Of a DNA stretch of 64,000 nucleotides, positions 28,577 through 37,911 are shown in pieces. Every line of letters begins with the position of its first letter. The first letter of the stretch is position 1. Made by a program: the position numbers and the translations under genes. Under the pieces are notes generated by a model. The model was not told the DNA's origin. It searched no databases and saw nothing but the letters and a program-made list of their open reading frames with translations. The DNA is from Vibrio artabrorum (GTDB taxonomy: Bacteria; Pseudomonadota; Gammaproteobacteria; Enterobacterales; Vibrionaceae): the NCBI RefSeq assembly GCF_024347295.1, contig NZ_AP025458.1:2046001-2110000 (forward strand). The letters run 5' to 3'.

Positions 28577-31162
28577 ATGATGAATGCGGTAGAATCAATA
28601 GTAGAGTGGTCCAAGGATAAGCCCGTATGGTGGAATCTAGCACTAAAGGTTGCTCTTGAAGAAGGAGAGCTAAACCAAAACCATATCGATTTTATTTTCA
28701 ATTTTGCGAAGAGTGTTGAGGGCTTGGAACCGAAACACCCAAACCATGAGCAGTTGTTATCACCGATTGATATATCGGGCTACATGGCCGAAGAAAATTC
28801 GGTTCGACTGATTAGCTTGTCTCAAGTTGAAGGTGTTGCTGCGTTAGCGGAAGATCAAAAATTAGATTTTAGAAAAGATGGATTAACTATCGTATATGGA
28901 GACAACGGGGCCGGTAAGTCGAGCTATACGTCAATTTTAAAACATGCGTGTTTGACTCGGGGAGCATTGAAACCTATTGCGGGTAATGTTTTCACTTCTG
29001 CACCTAAACCTCCTCAAGCTTTACTCACACTCGAGATTGATGACACACCGACAGAATTAACATGGAGTAATGGGGCATCAAACAATAATGCTGCCAAGTC
29101 TATTCGTGTATTCGATTCATCTTCAGCACACCACTATTTATCTAATGAAGATGCTTTAGGTTATAAACCAGTAGGTTTGAACTTAATCACAGAGCTTACA
29201 AAGGTTGTGGAAAGCATAAAAAATAGAATAAGTGAAGATGTCATGGGTGGTAACGGTTTTGTTGCTATTCCATCGTTAAATTCACAAAGTAAAGCTGCAT
29301 TGTTTCTTAATCAAATTTCAGAGTTAACAAATGAAGCTGATATTGAATTGCACTGCGCAACTAAGGAAGAAATTGAATCTATAAAACCATTGCAGGACGA
29401 GCTGGTTAGTGACATGGCCAAATCGCCAGAACAAATCAGAAAGAGTTTAATTAAGCAGCGTAGTTATATTGCCCCTTTACTTGAGTCCTACAAAAGACCT
29501 ATCGAAGTACTCGGTTCTAGTAATTTCGATGTATTAAAAGGTTTAGAACTCGACTATCAAGAAAAGAAACGAGTATCTGACGCGTTGAGACAAAAGACAC
29601 TAAGTGATCTACCGTTTGATAATATTGGTGATACACAATGGACTGTCCTTTGGAGAGCAGCAAAAGACTTCTTGGTAAAAGAAAATAAAGGCCAACAATT
29701 CCCTCCAACAAAAGGTGATTCCTGTCCGTTTTGCTTACAAGACATCCAAGAGACATCGGCCGACAAATTACAAGAACTCGAAGCTTTTCTTAATGATAAG
29801 GCTGCAAGAAATACAGCTGAAGCACTGAAAGCACTAACTCTGGCTAAGGTTGCCGTTAAGTCTTTGAGTTTGAATATTGCCCAATTTGAAGGTGTATTGA
29901 ACGACCTTGACATAATAAAACCTGGGTTAAAAGTTGGGCTTGAGGAATTAAACCAGAATTTAGTAAACAGGCAGACTGTTTTATCAGGTTCCGTGCTACC
30001 CGAGTCGTTAGACGGAGTTAGCTTGTCTCATTTCCAAGCATTGCGGGAAATAGATAAAGATCTGTTCACGCAAATCGGAGAACTTGAACAGCAAAGCAGT
30101 AACAACGAATTTGTGGCTAAGAAACAAGCAAGACTGACCGAATTAACAGATCGAGCCTACATTGCCAAACACAAAGCAAACATCATAACTAACGTAAGAC
30201 GGTCAAAAAGAGTAGCTAAGTTAAATGAGATCTCAAGTCAGTGCGCTACGAGAAGTATATCAACGTTGTCAGCTAGGATTTATTCACAAAGTGTTATAGA
30301 GCCACTAAAAGAGTCTTTTGTGAAAGAGCTTAAATCCTTTGGTTTTAATAGATTTGACATCAAAGTTAAAACTAGAAATAAAGCCGGACAACAGCAATTT
30401 AAATTAGAGCTAGCCAACTCAAACGAATCTGTTGTTGGTAAAGTTGCTAGTGAAGGTGAACAAAGGTGTATTGCAATTGCGAGCTTTTTATCAGAAATGA
30501 AAGCTGACTCTAGAAGATCTGCTGTTCTATTTGATGATCCAGTGAACTCGCTTAGCCATCAATGGAGTGCAAAAGTCGCAAAAAGATTAGTAGAGGAATC
30601 ACTAGAACGCCAAGTCATTGTGTTTACTCACGACATAGTATTCTACAAGCTACTACTAGAAGCTTCAGATAGCCTAAAGCAAGATAAGGTCAATTGCATC
30701 AGCCTAGAAAGATCTAGAAGTAACTCCGGCCTTGTAAGAACCAATCCTCCGTGGGATGCGCTTCCTACATCGAAGCGAATTGGAGTTTTAACTACTAAGC
30801 TCCAAAAACTTCGAAAGATTGATGAGACAGGAACAGAGACTGAATTTAGAGAAGCTGCTGCGGTTTTCTATAGTTTTCTGCGTGAAGCATGGGAGCGATT
30901 GGTTGAAGAGAAACTATTAAATAAAGTCGTTAATAGGTTCGAAAGAGGTGTGCATCTGCAAAGATTAAATCGAGTAGACGATATTACTAATGTTGATTTA
31001 GAGCGTATTCACCTTGCGTATGATAAATGCTGTATCGACTTTGTTGGTCACGACACAGCCGCAGGTATACGTCCTTGTCCAACGATCGATGAAGTAGTAG
31101 CCGATTTTGATGAAATTAAAGATTACCTCAAACATCTACAAACAGATCGAAAAAGAACTTAA
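28577..31162 (+). CDS. AAA_13-like ABC/SMC-type ATPase (PrrC/RloC-related head), putative defence effector
   Basis: An 861-residue protein. Walker A is YGDNGAGKSSY (about residues 107-117). A long helical middle carries CPFC (about 383-386), like half of a zinc hook. Walker B is VLFDDPVNSLS (about 648) and the switch His is in VIVFTHDIVFYK (about 684). The C-terminal part (WERLVEEKLLNKV, VGHDTAAGIRPCP) matches nothing I can name. AAA_13 ATPases include the PrrC/RloC anticodon nucleases; whether nuclease residues are present here is unclear. There are three in-frame ATGs at 28574-28580; AAGG favours 28577. It is a single gene adjacent to the recombinase operon. Confidence 0.75.
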   Translation: MMNAVESIVEWSKDKPVWWNLALKVALEEGELNQNHIDFIFNFAKSVEGLEPKHPNHEQLLSPIDISGYMAEENSVRLISLSQVEGVAALAEDQKLDFRKDGLTIVYGDNGAGKSSYTSILKHACLTRGALKPIAGNVFTSAPKPPQALLTLEIDDTPTELTWSNGASNNNAAKSIRVFDSSSAHHYLSNEDALGYKPVGLNLITELTKVVESIKNRISEDVMGGNGFVAIPSLNSQSKAALFLNQISELTNEADIELHCATKEEIESIKPLQDELVSDMAKSPEQIRKSLIKQRSYIAPLLESYKRPIEVLGSSNFDVLKGLELDYQEKKRVSDALRQKTLSDLPFDNIGDTQWTVLWRAAKDFLVKENKGQQFPPTKGDSCPFCLQDIQETSADKLQELEAFLNDKAARNTAEALKALTLAKVAVKSLSLNIAQFEGVLNDLDIIKPGLKVGLEELNQNLVNRQTVLSGSVLPESLDGVSLSHFQALREIDKDLFTQIGELEQQSSNNEFVAKKQARLTELTDRAYIAKHKANIITNVRRSKRVAKLNEISSQCATRSISTLSARIYSQSVIEPLKESFVKELKSFGFNRFDIKVKTRNKAGQQQFKLELANSNESVVGKVASEGEQRCIAIASFLSEMKADSRRSAVLFDDPVNSLSHQWSAKVAKRLVEESLERQVIVFTHDIVFYKLLLEASDSLKQDKVNCISLERSRSNSGLVRTNPPWDALPTSKRIGVLTTKLQKLRKIDETGTETEFREAAAVFYSFLREAWERLVEEKLLNKVVNRFERGVHLQRLNRVDDITNVDLERIHLAYDKCCIDFVGHDTAAGIRPCPTIDEVVADFDEIKDYLKHLQTDRKRT

Positions 31163-31196
31163 GACTAGTTAACACTGAAGGAAAGGTGGAATTTAC

Positions 31197-31216
31197 CCCC
31201 GTGATACATCACGGGG
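31197..31216 (+). terminator. Hairpin after the ATPase gene
   Basis: The 8-bp perfect stem CCCCGTGA / TCACGGGG has a four-base loop and lies 34 bases past the stop. There is no T run, so it is a weak candidate. Confidence 0.45.
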
Positions 31217-31233
31217 ATTAACCGCATGATAAG

Positions 31234-31266
31234 AATGGATAACTTTTAGTATGGCAAAAGCTTATT
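31234..31266 (+). repeat. Cargo junction repeat, partial copy C
   Basis: AATGGATAACTTTTAGTATG and then GCAAAAGCTTATTA match the last third of copy A (CGGATTATTTTTGATATGGC, AAAACCTGTTA). It lies between the ATPase gene and the recombinase operon. Confidence 0.4.
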
Positions 31267-31348
31267 AACAGGATGCGAATGAGTAAAAGGTCTAAGCAAC
31301 TTCGGGGCAGAAACGAGTTACGTTCCCTTGCCCCATTACACTTGCGTA

Positions 31349-31807
31349 TTACTTTATTGGCGTCACAACCGAATGTTCATCCAACAACTCTTGTTGGAGC
31401 TCAAACACCCTAAATCGGAGCCTGGTGTTCTCAGCCTCTAACTGCTTTCGGGCCTCAATGGCATTATTTCGTTGCACCCTGTATTTACTTTTAAGCTCAT
31501 TGGCTTTCTTTAGCTGATGTTTTAGCCCATCAAGCTCAGACAAAGGAACGCATAGCTCAATATCTAAACCTGTTGTCATCGCCTTATCGCGGTTGAGGTT
31601 GTATTCATCAATAACAGGTTTGGCGTAAGTCACGAAATCCTTGAACTTATGGACATAGCTATTGCCAAGCTGGGCTTCATTATTGATTCGGTTTAACGTG
31701 AGTTTTCCGGTTGCCTTAACATGGAGCGGCTTACCATCTAGTAGTCGCTGAAATGCATTGACCAATAACCCTTCTGCCTTGCAGGTTGCCTTATACTCTA
31801 CTTTCAT
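31349..31807 (-). CDS. ginD: GinD-like small helical protein of the recombinase operon
   Basis: A 152-residue protein; ATG 31807 overlaps the ginC stop as ATGA. The N-terminal half has a helical DNA-binding look (CKAEGLLVNAFQRLLDGKPL, LTLNRINNEAQLGNSYVHKF). The C-terminal half is a coiled coil (LKHQLKKANELKSKYRVQRN). GInt islands require a small helix-loop-helix protein as the fourth gene for integration and excision, and position and length fit. The call rests mostly on operon context. Confidence 0.7.
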   Translation of the reverse strand: MKVEYKATCKAEGLLVNAFQRLLDGKPLHVKATGKLTLNRINNEAQLGNSYVHKFKDFVTYAKPVIDEYNLNRDKAMTTGLDIELCVPLSELDGLKHQLKKANELKSKYRVQRNNAIEARKQLEAENTRLRFRVFELQQELLDEHSVVTPIK

Positions 31808-33786
31808 GACCACACCGCCTTAATATCATCATTGAAGTTATCAAAAGGGATGCTGTGTTTGACTAGAGTTGGTTCAATAGACTGAATCTTCTTTTTCCTG
31901 GCATCCAGAATCAACTCATTGGCATAATCACCCATGTCATTGATTACCCTGAATGAAGCGATGAGGTTGTCCCGCTCCCTTGAAAGCCTTTTGGCCGCTT
32001 TATCAGTGATAATCTTATGCGTACAAGGAGCTTCAACGATATCCATCAGTGAGCAGAGGCGCTCACAATTGCGGTTGGTGCAGTACCCCCCCGTAGGCAG
32101 TAATACAATGGATTTGTCACCAGACCTTACCAAAGCTAACAATTCACTTCGTGACATAACGATTTGTTCACCCTGTGCTAACCGCTCTGCTTTATTTTTG
32201 GCTATGCGCTCGCCTTCTTCACCGCTTAAGGTTTCCGATACGTTGTAAATCTCATCCCATGCATCGACCGCTGAACTTTCAACGGCTTTCTCAAATTCAT
32301 TCATTAATTCAGTATCCATCAACAGCTGATTGGTACGCGCCAGTTCGGAATAGTTTGCATACCAGTTCGACATATTGATATTGCGGTGTTTAAGCTGATA
32401 TTTGACTGTAAGAGCATTACCCAGACGGTTCTTTACCATAAAGACTACAAAACTTCGCCGTAAATCGTGGGGACTAAGCTTTGGTAGACCACATCCGACC
32501 TTCAAACTACCAGCTCGTTCTGGATTTAAAAGGTCGAATTCCTCAACATCTTCTTCGGTCGCTGTGATATTTAAATCTTTCATATTCAATGAATTATCAG
32601 CACCATCAACCTTGTATTGTAGCGACATTTTATTTATCAGTGCTTCACTGTCATAAGGGATATCAGAAGAAATAAAGGCACTCTGAAGATCTTGTAGCAT
32701 TGCATTATATTGGTCTTCGGTTAACAAACTATTTTGATAACCATCATCTAGTATCTTTAACGAATATTTTCTAGCGGCTTGCGTGGCGTCAAAAGCTAAC
32801 TCCAGTGCCTGTTTTGCGATAGGAGCTGTATTCCACGTTGTATACACTCTTTCACCCTTATTTCCTTTAGTAGAAAATCCTGAGATCTTAGGCACAGCAG
32901 CAAGTGTGTCGTCATAGCTCTCTTTGCTCATGGAAAGCAATTCTTTCTTTCGTGCAGCAGAGAATAACCCCACACACAAAAAACACATCCTGAGCAATTT
33001 GCCCAACCAATTTCCTCTCCTATGAAATGAGAAATTGGGAATAGCTTTTCGTTCAGGCCACTTGCTTGTTATACGAGACATATTTCCTGTAAATGTCTTC
33101 ATTTCACTGTCGCTTAGAGCACTCACACCTAGAGCTTTAAGCTCAGCGTTAAACATTTCATCCTGATAACTATAAAGTTTTTCCATAGCCTTTGAAATTT
33201 GGTGGCGATATGGATGATAAGTTTCCACAAATTCAATAACTACCTTTAAAATGCTGATGTGGATAGCTTCAGGAAATGCGATTGCTTGCCCATTACCAGC
33301 GTTAGGGTTAACCCACTTAGTATACTCTCGCCTATGGACATATCGCGTTACAAGACCCGCTTTATTCAACGAATTAATGACACTTGCAAGTTTACGACAC
33401 GAAACCTTACTGCCAACCCATTCCAATTTTTTGGTGCATTTTTTCCATTCACGTTCACTCGAAAGCAAGCTGAATTCACTCTTTCCCCAGAGTTTTGCGA
33501 GTTTTGTAAAATGATTCCTACTACTTTTCAACGAACCAACAGCCACATGTGAATTAGAGCTCGAATTCTTCTTTTGCCATTGCATCAGCGCATAAAGGTA
33601 AGACTGAATATCGTGGCGATATTTCACATCAATATGCCCAAAACAAAGTATTTTTGTGTTCTGCTTTAGGGCGCGAAAATCCCACTCTACATCAAAGACA
33701 CGTGACTTGCCTTTCCCTTCAGAGTCAAACGTCACATACGGATTTTCAGCAAGTTCTTGGCGAAGTTGTATAAGTGCTTCAGACAT
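31804..33786 (-). CDS. ginC: Tyrosine recombinase of the GInt trio (GinC-like)
   Basis: A 660-residue recombinase. The catalytic domain shows the first Arg in LFSAARKKELLSM and the His-x-x-Arg box in LSPHDLRRSFVVFM. A second His region follows in YQLKHRNINMSNW, and the likely nucleophile is a Tyr in WYANYSEL. The long N-terminus and the Cys/His-containing region after the catalytic domain (GGYCTNRNCERLC) are unusual for phage integrases and typical of multi-recombinase elements. It starts three bases after ginB. Confidence 0.8.
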   Translation of the reverse strand: MSEALIQLRQELAENPYVTFDSEGKGKSRVFDVEWDFRALKQNTKILCFGHIDVKYRHDIQSYLYALMQWQKKNSSSNSHVAVGSLKSSRNHFTKLAKLWGKSEFSLLSSEREWKKCTKKLEWVGSKVSCRKLASVINSLNKAGLVTRYVHRREYTKWVNPNAGNGQAIAFPEAIHISILKVVIEFVETYHPYRHQISKAMEKLYSYQDEMFNAELKALGVSALSDSEMKTFTGNMSRITSKWPERKAIPNFSFHRRGNWLGKLLRMCFLCVGLFSAARKKELLSMSKESYDDTLAAVPKISGFSTKGNKGERVYTTWNTAPIAKQALELAFDATQAARKYSLKILDDGYQNSLLTEDQYNAMLQDLQSAFISSDIPYDSEALINKMSLQYKVDGADNSLNMKDLNITATEEDVEEFDLLNPERAGSLKVGCGLPKLSPHDLRRSFVVFMVKNRLGNALTVKYQLKHRNINMSNWYANYSELARTNQLLMDTELMNEFEKAVESSAVDAWDEIYNVSETLSGEEGERIAKNKAERLAQGEQIVMSRSELLALVRSGDKSIVLLPTGGYCTNRNCERLCSLMDIVEAPCTHKIITDKAAKRLSRERDNLIASFRVINDMGDYANELILDARKKKIQSIEPTLVKHSIPFDNFNDDIKAVWS

Positions 33787-33789
33787 AGG

Positions 33790-35652
33790 TTATCCTTTAA
33801 AAAATTGGTTCGCACTGGCTCTGTCTTGGTAAAGAGGGTGATACTCTCCATCATCCACTTTTTGTTTTGCTTCAGCGTAGTTTTTAGGTGCTTTCTGCTT
33901 CAGTCTGAGAAGAACTTTTTTCAACATGCCTTCAACCACGAAATACTCTTCCTTAGGTGTGGAATTACTAGCCACCATATTTTTTAGGTCTTCAATTTGA
34001 CCTAAAAATGACAGCATTAACCAGATATCATTTTCTGAGGCAACTAACTTATGACTGTTACAATCAAAACAAGCCAGAAAATCCGTACAACGCCCTGTAT
34101 CTTTAGAGAAATCAATGCCTAACTGCTTCATGCGCCTCGCCTCAGCAACAAGCTTTTCTGGTGTTGCCCCTGCGCATTTGACACCACTGGGCGTTGTCAT
34201 AAATGGCTGTTCTTTACTTTCACGGTTACGCAATTTCTTATAGTCATAATCTGATAAAATATCGCTATGGAGCACCTTTGCACCCTTGATTGCTTCACCA
34301 ATTTCCACGCCCTTGGCAACAGCGCTTAACGCGCCAAACGTGGCATTTAGGTTACTATCATGATTAGCCTGAACGCCACTAGAGTAACGCTTGGCGACAA
34401 CATTTATGGTATTGTTCAGCCCCTGTGACACAAGGAAGATATCTTCTGTGACTCGCATCAGTACATCAGATTTTGTTGCCCTGAATCGACTTGTAGTAAC
34501 CTTTATCCCAGTAATCTTCTCAAGCTGTGTATTGAGATAGCCAATATTTGTACCCTTATCATTGAAAGTCCATACCTCACCGTTGGCGTTAAAGAAAGGG
34601 CAAAGAGGAAGCTCATTTGAAAGCGGTATATTTAGTGATTGGTACATCAATTGAGATGTTTTAATCCATCTGGTAATCAGCTCTTTGGTTCGCTGACTAA
34701 AACCACAGCTATTATCCAAGGACCTATAACCTGCCCTACACTTTTCACCGTCAAAAACAAACCTTCCGCTTCCAATACCCTTAAATGCGATATCCTTACG
34801 TCGCACATTAGCGAGCACTGATGTATTCATACCTGTCAGCATTGAGAACAAAAAAAACCAATTGCGTGATGCTTGATTATAAAAAACCTGCCGATACAGT
34901 CTCTCAAGTGGAAGCAAGCTATCCTTTATTGTTCCAGGGACAGGTTGCATACACAACTTAAAGCCTCGTTTCTTGCCTGCACTTACGCTTGGTGTCCAGC
35001 CTTGAAGCTTTGCTCGTTCAGAAAACAGCTCATCGTCATAGAACGGGTGAATATCTAGCAACTCACTTTTCTCAATCGCTTTCTGAAAGGCCAGTGCGCC
35101 TCTAACTAACACCTTTGACAATGGTTTCAGCTCTGTTTCAATATTGAACGCTTTGGACGCTGCAATAGGTTTCGCTGCAACTTCTGGCAGCGTCTTAAGG
35201 TCAGACTCCCGATTCCACAGCCTTAATAACACTGATAAGGACTTTTGAATCTGCTCTCCTACCGTTACCCGTTCACCTTTTTCGCGTAATTTATTGAAGT
35301 GCTTAATACAGTCAATCATGGCTGTAATACTAAAAAGATCACCGCGATAACCAACACCGTCAAGGTATCGAAAGTAGCTAACAAGCCCACTAAAATATGT
35401 TTTCTTTGATCTGTTTTCAGGTAAGGATTTGAGCCTTTGGTGAATGTCTCTGACGATATCATCCCGATTTGCTAACTCCACATTCCCTAACTTTATTTGT
35501 TCCACTGTTGGGACATTAAGATAGCGTAAGCGATGAGTGTAATCTTTATATCCGTTGCCGCTGAGTAAAACCATATCCTCAAAGCGTAATGGAATGATCG
35601 GTGCGATGGTCTTCTCTATCGTAATTCTGGTGCGCTTTCGCCCTTGATTCAT
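33790..35652 (-). CDS. ginB: Tyrosine recombinase-like protein of the GInt trio, degenerate active site (GinB-like)
   Basis: A 620-residue protein in the middle of the trio. The fold region is visible (RNWFFLFSMLTGMNTSVLAN, TTSRFRATKSDVLMRV), but the usual catalytic Arg position reads Asn/Thr and I cannot find a convincing His-x-x-Arg box. It also has a C-terminal Cys-rich patch (GRCTDFLACFDCNSHK). It may have a structural or site-selection role beside its active partners. The start overlaps the ginA stop as ATGA. Confidence 0.75.
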   Translation of the reverse strand: MNQGRKRTRITIEKTIAPIIPLRFEDMVLLSGNGYKDYTHRLRYLNVPTVEQIKLGNVELANRDDIVRDIHQRLKSLPENRSKKTYFSGLVSYFRYLDGVGYRGDLFSITAMIDCIKHFNKLREKGERVTVGEQIQKSLSVLLRLWNRESDLKTLPEVAAKPIAASKAFNIETELKPLSKVLVRGALAFQKAIEKSELLDIHPFYDDELFSERAKLQGWTPSVSAGKKRGFKLCMQPVPGTIKDSLLPLERLYRQVFYNQASRNWFFLFSMLTGMNTSVLANVRRKDIAFKGIGSGRFVFDGEKCRAGYRSLDNSCGFSQRTKELITRWIKTSQLMYQSLNIPLSNELPLCPFFNANGEVWTFNDKGTNIGYLNTQLEKITGIKVTTSRFRATKSDVLMRVTEDIFLVSQGLNNTINVVAKRYSSGVQANHDSNLNATFGALSAVAKGVEIGEAIKGAKVLHSDILSDYDYKKLRNRESKEQPFMTTPSGVKCAGATPEKLVAEARRMKQLGIDFSKDTGRCTDFLACFDCNSHKLVASENDIWLMLSFLGQIEDLKNMVASNSTPKEEYFVVEGMLKKVLLRLKQKAPKNYAEAKQKVDDGEYHPLYQDRASANQFFKG

Positions 35653-37244
35653 AATGCCCCCTCTAAATCATCAAACGCGCCAATATAGTCCAGTACGTCT
35701 TCGTAAATTTCATCGGCAGAAGGCATATCCTGTGCAATTTTCAGGTACTCTAGCGTCGTCGCTTTATCTTCATGGCCTAGCAGCGCTGACACCCTATCCA
35801 ATGCATCATCGGGTGTAATTGAGGGGTTACCATATTCATCCTTTTTATTTAAAAGATGGCGAAAGATATTCACGGCAAACGTTGAGCGTAAATTATGTAT
35901 GGAACCGACAATAGGGTGGTCAAGATCTTGAGTTAGATTTGCAGTATTACGTATTTCAATCCAGCGACCTGTAAAGTCCTGTAGTCGTGTAAACATGGGT
36001 TTTCCAGACTGGGTAATAAATAGGTACTCAAGCTCTGGGTTAATCGCATCGTCTCCCTCAAAAAGGTGCGTGTTACCAGCTTCAGCCTGCTCCCTACACC
36101 ATGCTTTGAATTTATCAAGGCGCTTTTGATACCTGTCGGACTGCGAGTAATCATAAAGCATCTTCATCAATGGGGCGGGGATAATGGTTTCACGGCTTTT
36201 ATTCTTCTCAGCAAAGCCCTCAGCAGTCTTTGTGAGTGATTGGTATTTATCACCGACACCCAAGTCCATCACAGGCTTTTTAAATACCTCTTTGCCGTCC
36301 TGAATCATGGTTTCGGGGTTAACAATCTGTCCCAAGTGAAGACTTGCAGCTTCTTCTCTACGCAATCCAGTATTACGACAAATCAATGGGTGTAGACAAA
36401 ACTCAATCGGCAGAGAGTGCAGTTTATTATTGTCACCATGACGAACCACCCTGCGAGACTTCATTAATATGTTTTGTAGGATGTTCCATTCATTATTGGT
36501 AAACGGTTTTAAGTCACGGCGTAGATTACTGAGGTTTGTGCCGCCACTGCAAGCTGGTTTAGAAAACTTAATCCGCATATCTGTCGTGTGAACCTGCTTA
36601 CGTTGATAAGCCTTCATACTGGATGCAGACGCCTCGAAATGAATGTTAACTGTCTCAAATTGGAAGGGAGGGTTATTGAAGCGGATACCTTGGCGAAGGC
36701 AGTGCTTATAGAAACCAACGACACTGCTCATGTATTGCCTAGCCGTAGTTTTAGCTAATACACCATGAATAGCGAGCTGCTTTATGCCATCCCGATACTG
36801 GTAAGTTAACCGTTCTTGCTTGTTGCGAGGAAAGCTACTCCATTCTGGTCGAGGGTCATCATAGAGAGGGTCAAAGTCCTCTTCATCATATTTAGCATCC
36901 CACTCTGCCTGCTTATCCAATACAAAACTGAAGTAATGAGCAAGCCCCTGCACATCGGTGCCAAGCTCAAGCACACCATTATCGATTGCTTTCGACAATA
37001 AGAACTCATTGACCATATCTAATGGTTGGTAGCTGATTAGGTTGTTTTTGTCGTCATACCCAACAATATTGAGTAAGGGGAGTTTCTTGATGGAGATCTT
37101 ATTGCCATTGGCACGGTATGTAACCTGAGGTTCACCATTCTCATCAATGGAAACCAATGGTTTCTTGTAAACGAAGTTAGGGATAGTCGAAATTTCTATC
37201 TCTTTTCGTATGACCTTTTTCTGATTTATATCGTTATCTAACAT
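35649..37244 (-). CDS. ginA: Tyrosine recombinase of the GInt trio (GinA-like)
   Basis: A 531-residue recombinase, first gene of the operon. The active site is well preserved: NTGLRREEAASLHL (first Arg), SIHNLRSTFAVNIF (His-x-x-Arg), and LLGHEDKATTLEYLK (last His and Tyr nucleophile). I chose ATG 37244, with GAGG seven bases upstream, over 37265. The gene begins only about 40 bases from the candidate attR core, so its promoter overlaps the island end and may be controlled by recombinase binding. Confidence 0.82.
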   Translation of the reverse strand: MLDNDINQKKVIRKEIEISTIPNFVYKKPLVSIDENGEPQVTYRANGNKISIKKLPLLNIVGYDDKNNLISYQPLDMVNEFLLSKAIDNGVLELGTDVQGLAHYFSFVLDKQAEWDAKYDEEDFDPLYDDPRPEWSSFPRNKQERLTYQYRDGIKQLAIHGVLAKTTARQYMSSVVGFYKHCLRQGIRFNNPPFQFETVNIHFEASASSMKAYQRKQVHTTDMRIKFSKPACSGGTNLSNLRRDLKPFTNNEWNILQNILMKSRRVVRHGDNNKLHSLPIEFCLHPLICRNTGLRREEAASLHLGQIVNPETMIQDGKEVFKKPVMDLGVGDKYQSLTKTAEGFAEKNKSRETIIPAPLMKMLYDYSQSDRYQKRLDKFKAWCREQAEAGNTHLFEGDDAINPELEYLFITQSGKPMFTRLQDFTGRWIEIRNTANLTQDLDHPIVGSIHNLRSTFAVNIFRHLLNKKDEYGNPSITPDDALDRVSALLGHEDKATTLEYLKIAQDMPSADEIYEDVLDYIGAFDDLEGAL

Positions 37245-37254
37245 ACTAAACCTC

Positions 37255-37302
37255 ATGCTGTACATATAATCAGCATATACAGCATTCTCAACTTTGAAAG
37301 TT
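37255..37302. promoter_or_regulatory. Nested inverted repeats at the right island end
   Basis: ATGCTGTA (37255-37262) and TACAGCAT (37278-37285) form one inverted pair. AACTTTGAAAGTT (37290-37302) is a perfect 13-bp palindrome overlapping the att core. They are candidate recombinase-binding arms and ginA operator. Confidence 0.45.
37284..37295. repeat. Candidate attR core of the GInt-like island
   Basis: ATTCTCAACTTT, identical to 18400-18411. It lies between ginA and the ycgN stop, inside an inverted-repeat cluster, as expected for a recombinase site. Confidence 0.55.
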
Positions 37303-37312
37303 AATTATGAGG

Positions 37313-37753
37313 TTATAGTCTATCAGGTAAGTTTTGGATGTGGTCTTCCCAATCCACCACATCAATCTCATACACCACTTTATTGCGAACACTTTCACCA
37401 GCAGCGTGCATCTCTGATTTAGAACCCGTAATCAATGGGTGCCACTCAGGGATCGGCTTCGATTCTGATAGAAGACGGTACGCACAAGTGTCTGGCAGCC
37501 AGTGAAACTCATCGATCTTGTCACGAGTCAGCTTCAAACACTCTTCACCTGAAGTGAAGCGATTTAGGTAATCTTTACACGAACATGTTTTGTCGTTTAA
37601 CCAGCTACACGCCACATTGGTGTAGTAAACTTCATCGCTATCTTCATCCATTAGTTTATGTAGGCAGCACTTACCACAACCGTCACACAGTGATTCCCAC
37701 TCATTCTCGGTCATCTGTTCTAGTGTTTTTTCTTGCCAAAATGGATTCGTCAT
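37313..37753 (-). CDS. ycgN: YcgN family cysteine-cluster protein (UPF0260)
   Basis: A 146-residue protein with the metal-binding cysteine cluster [17 protein letters not shown] and further Cys in [16 protein letters not shown]. The family is conserved in gammaproteobacteria; its function is unknown and iron-sulphur or zinc binding is presumed. Length and ends match E. coli YcgN, so the island beside it has not altered the coding sequence. It now lies between two mobile elements, and its 3' end is 18 bases from the GInt attR core. Confidence 0.9.
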   Translation of the reverse strand: MTNPFWQEKTLEQMTENEWESLCDGCGKCCLHKLMDEDSDEVYYTNVACSWLNDKTCSCKDYLNRFTSGEECLKLTRDKIDEFHWLPDTCAYRLLSESKPIPEWHPLITGSKSEMHAAGESVRNKVVYEIDVVDWEDHIQNLPDRL

Positions 37754-37851
37754 AGGATTACTTCTTACTCTTTTACTGGGGTGCGTGTTATACCGCTAGC
37801 CCATAAAAAGTTCAAGGATAATAATTGTTCATTCTTTGATTCAATCAACAG

Positions 37852-37880
37852 CTGTCACTCTCATCATTTTTTGCTACTAT
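37852..37880 (+). promoter_or_regulatory. Candidate promoter of the ykgJ-type gene
   Basis: CTGTCA (37852-37857), a 17-base spacer and TACTAT (37875-37880) lie 31 bases before the ykgJ ATG. It would now drive the truncated ykgJ, its replacement copy and the serine recombinase. Confidence 0.4.
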
Positions 37881-37911
37881 CGCGCCCCTGTTATTTAGTG
37901 AGTTTAATTTG

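Larger units (their letters stand above)
18400..37295. mobile_element. GInt-like genomic island (ginABCD) carrying anti-phage cargo
   Basis: About 18.9 kb between two copies of a 12-bp repeat. At the right end a tight four-gene operon encodes three large, dissimilar tyrosine recombinases and a small helical protein. This is the diagnostic set of the GInt class (ginABCD, then cargo, then an AT-rich 3' end). The cargo comprises Thoeris-like genes, a SNIPE-like nuclease, orphan antitoxins, hipBA and an AAA_13-like ATPase. It sits between the convergent core genes BCCT (+) and ycgN (-). Boundaries are inferred; an empty site in a relative would settle them. Confidence 0.75.

Noticed and set aside
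18539..31266. Integron attC sites as an explanation of the cargo junction repeats
   Set aside because: The copies lack the attC core/inverse-core sites and there is no integron integrase; cargo genes are not in cassette orientation.
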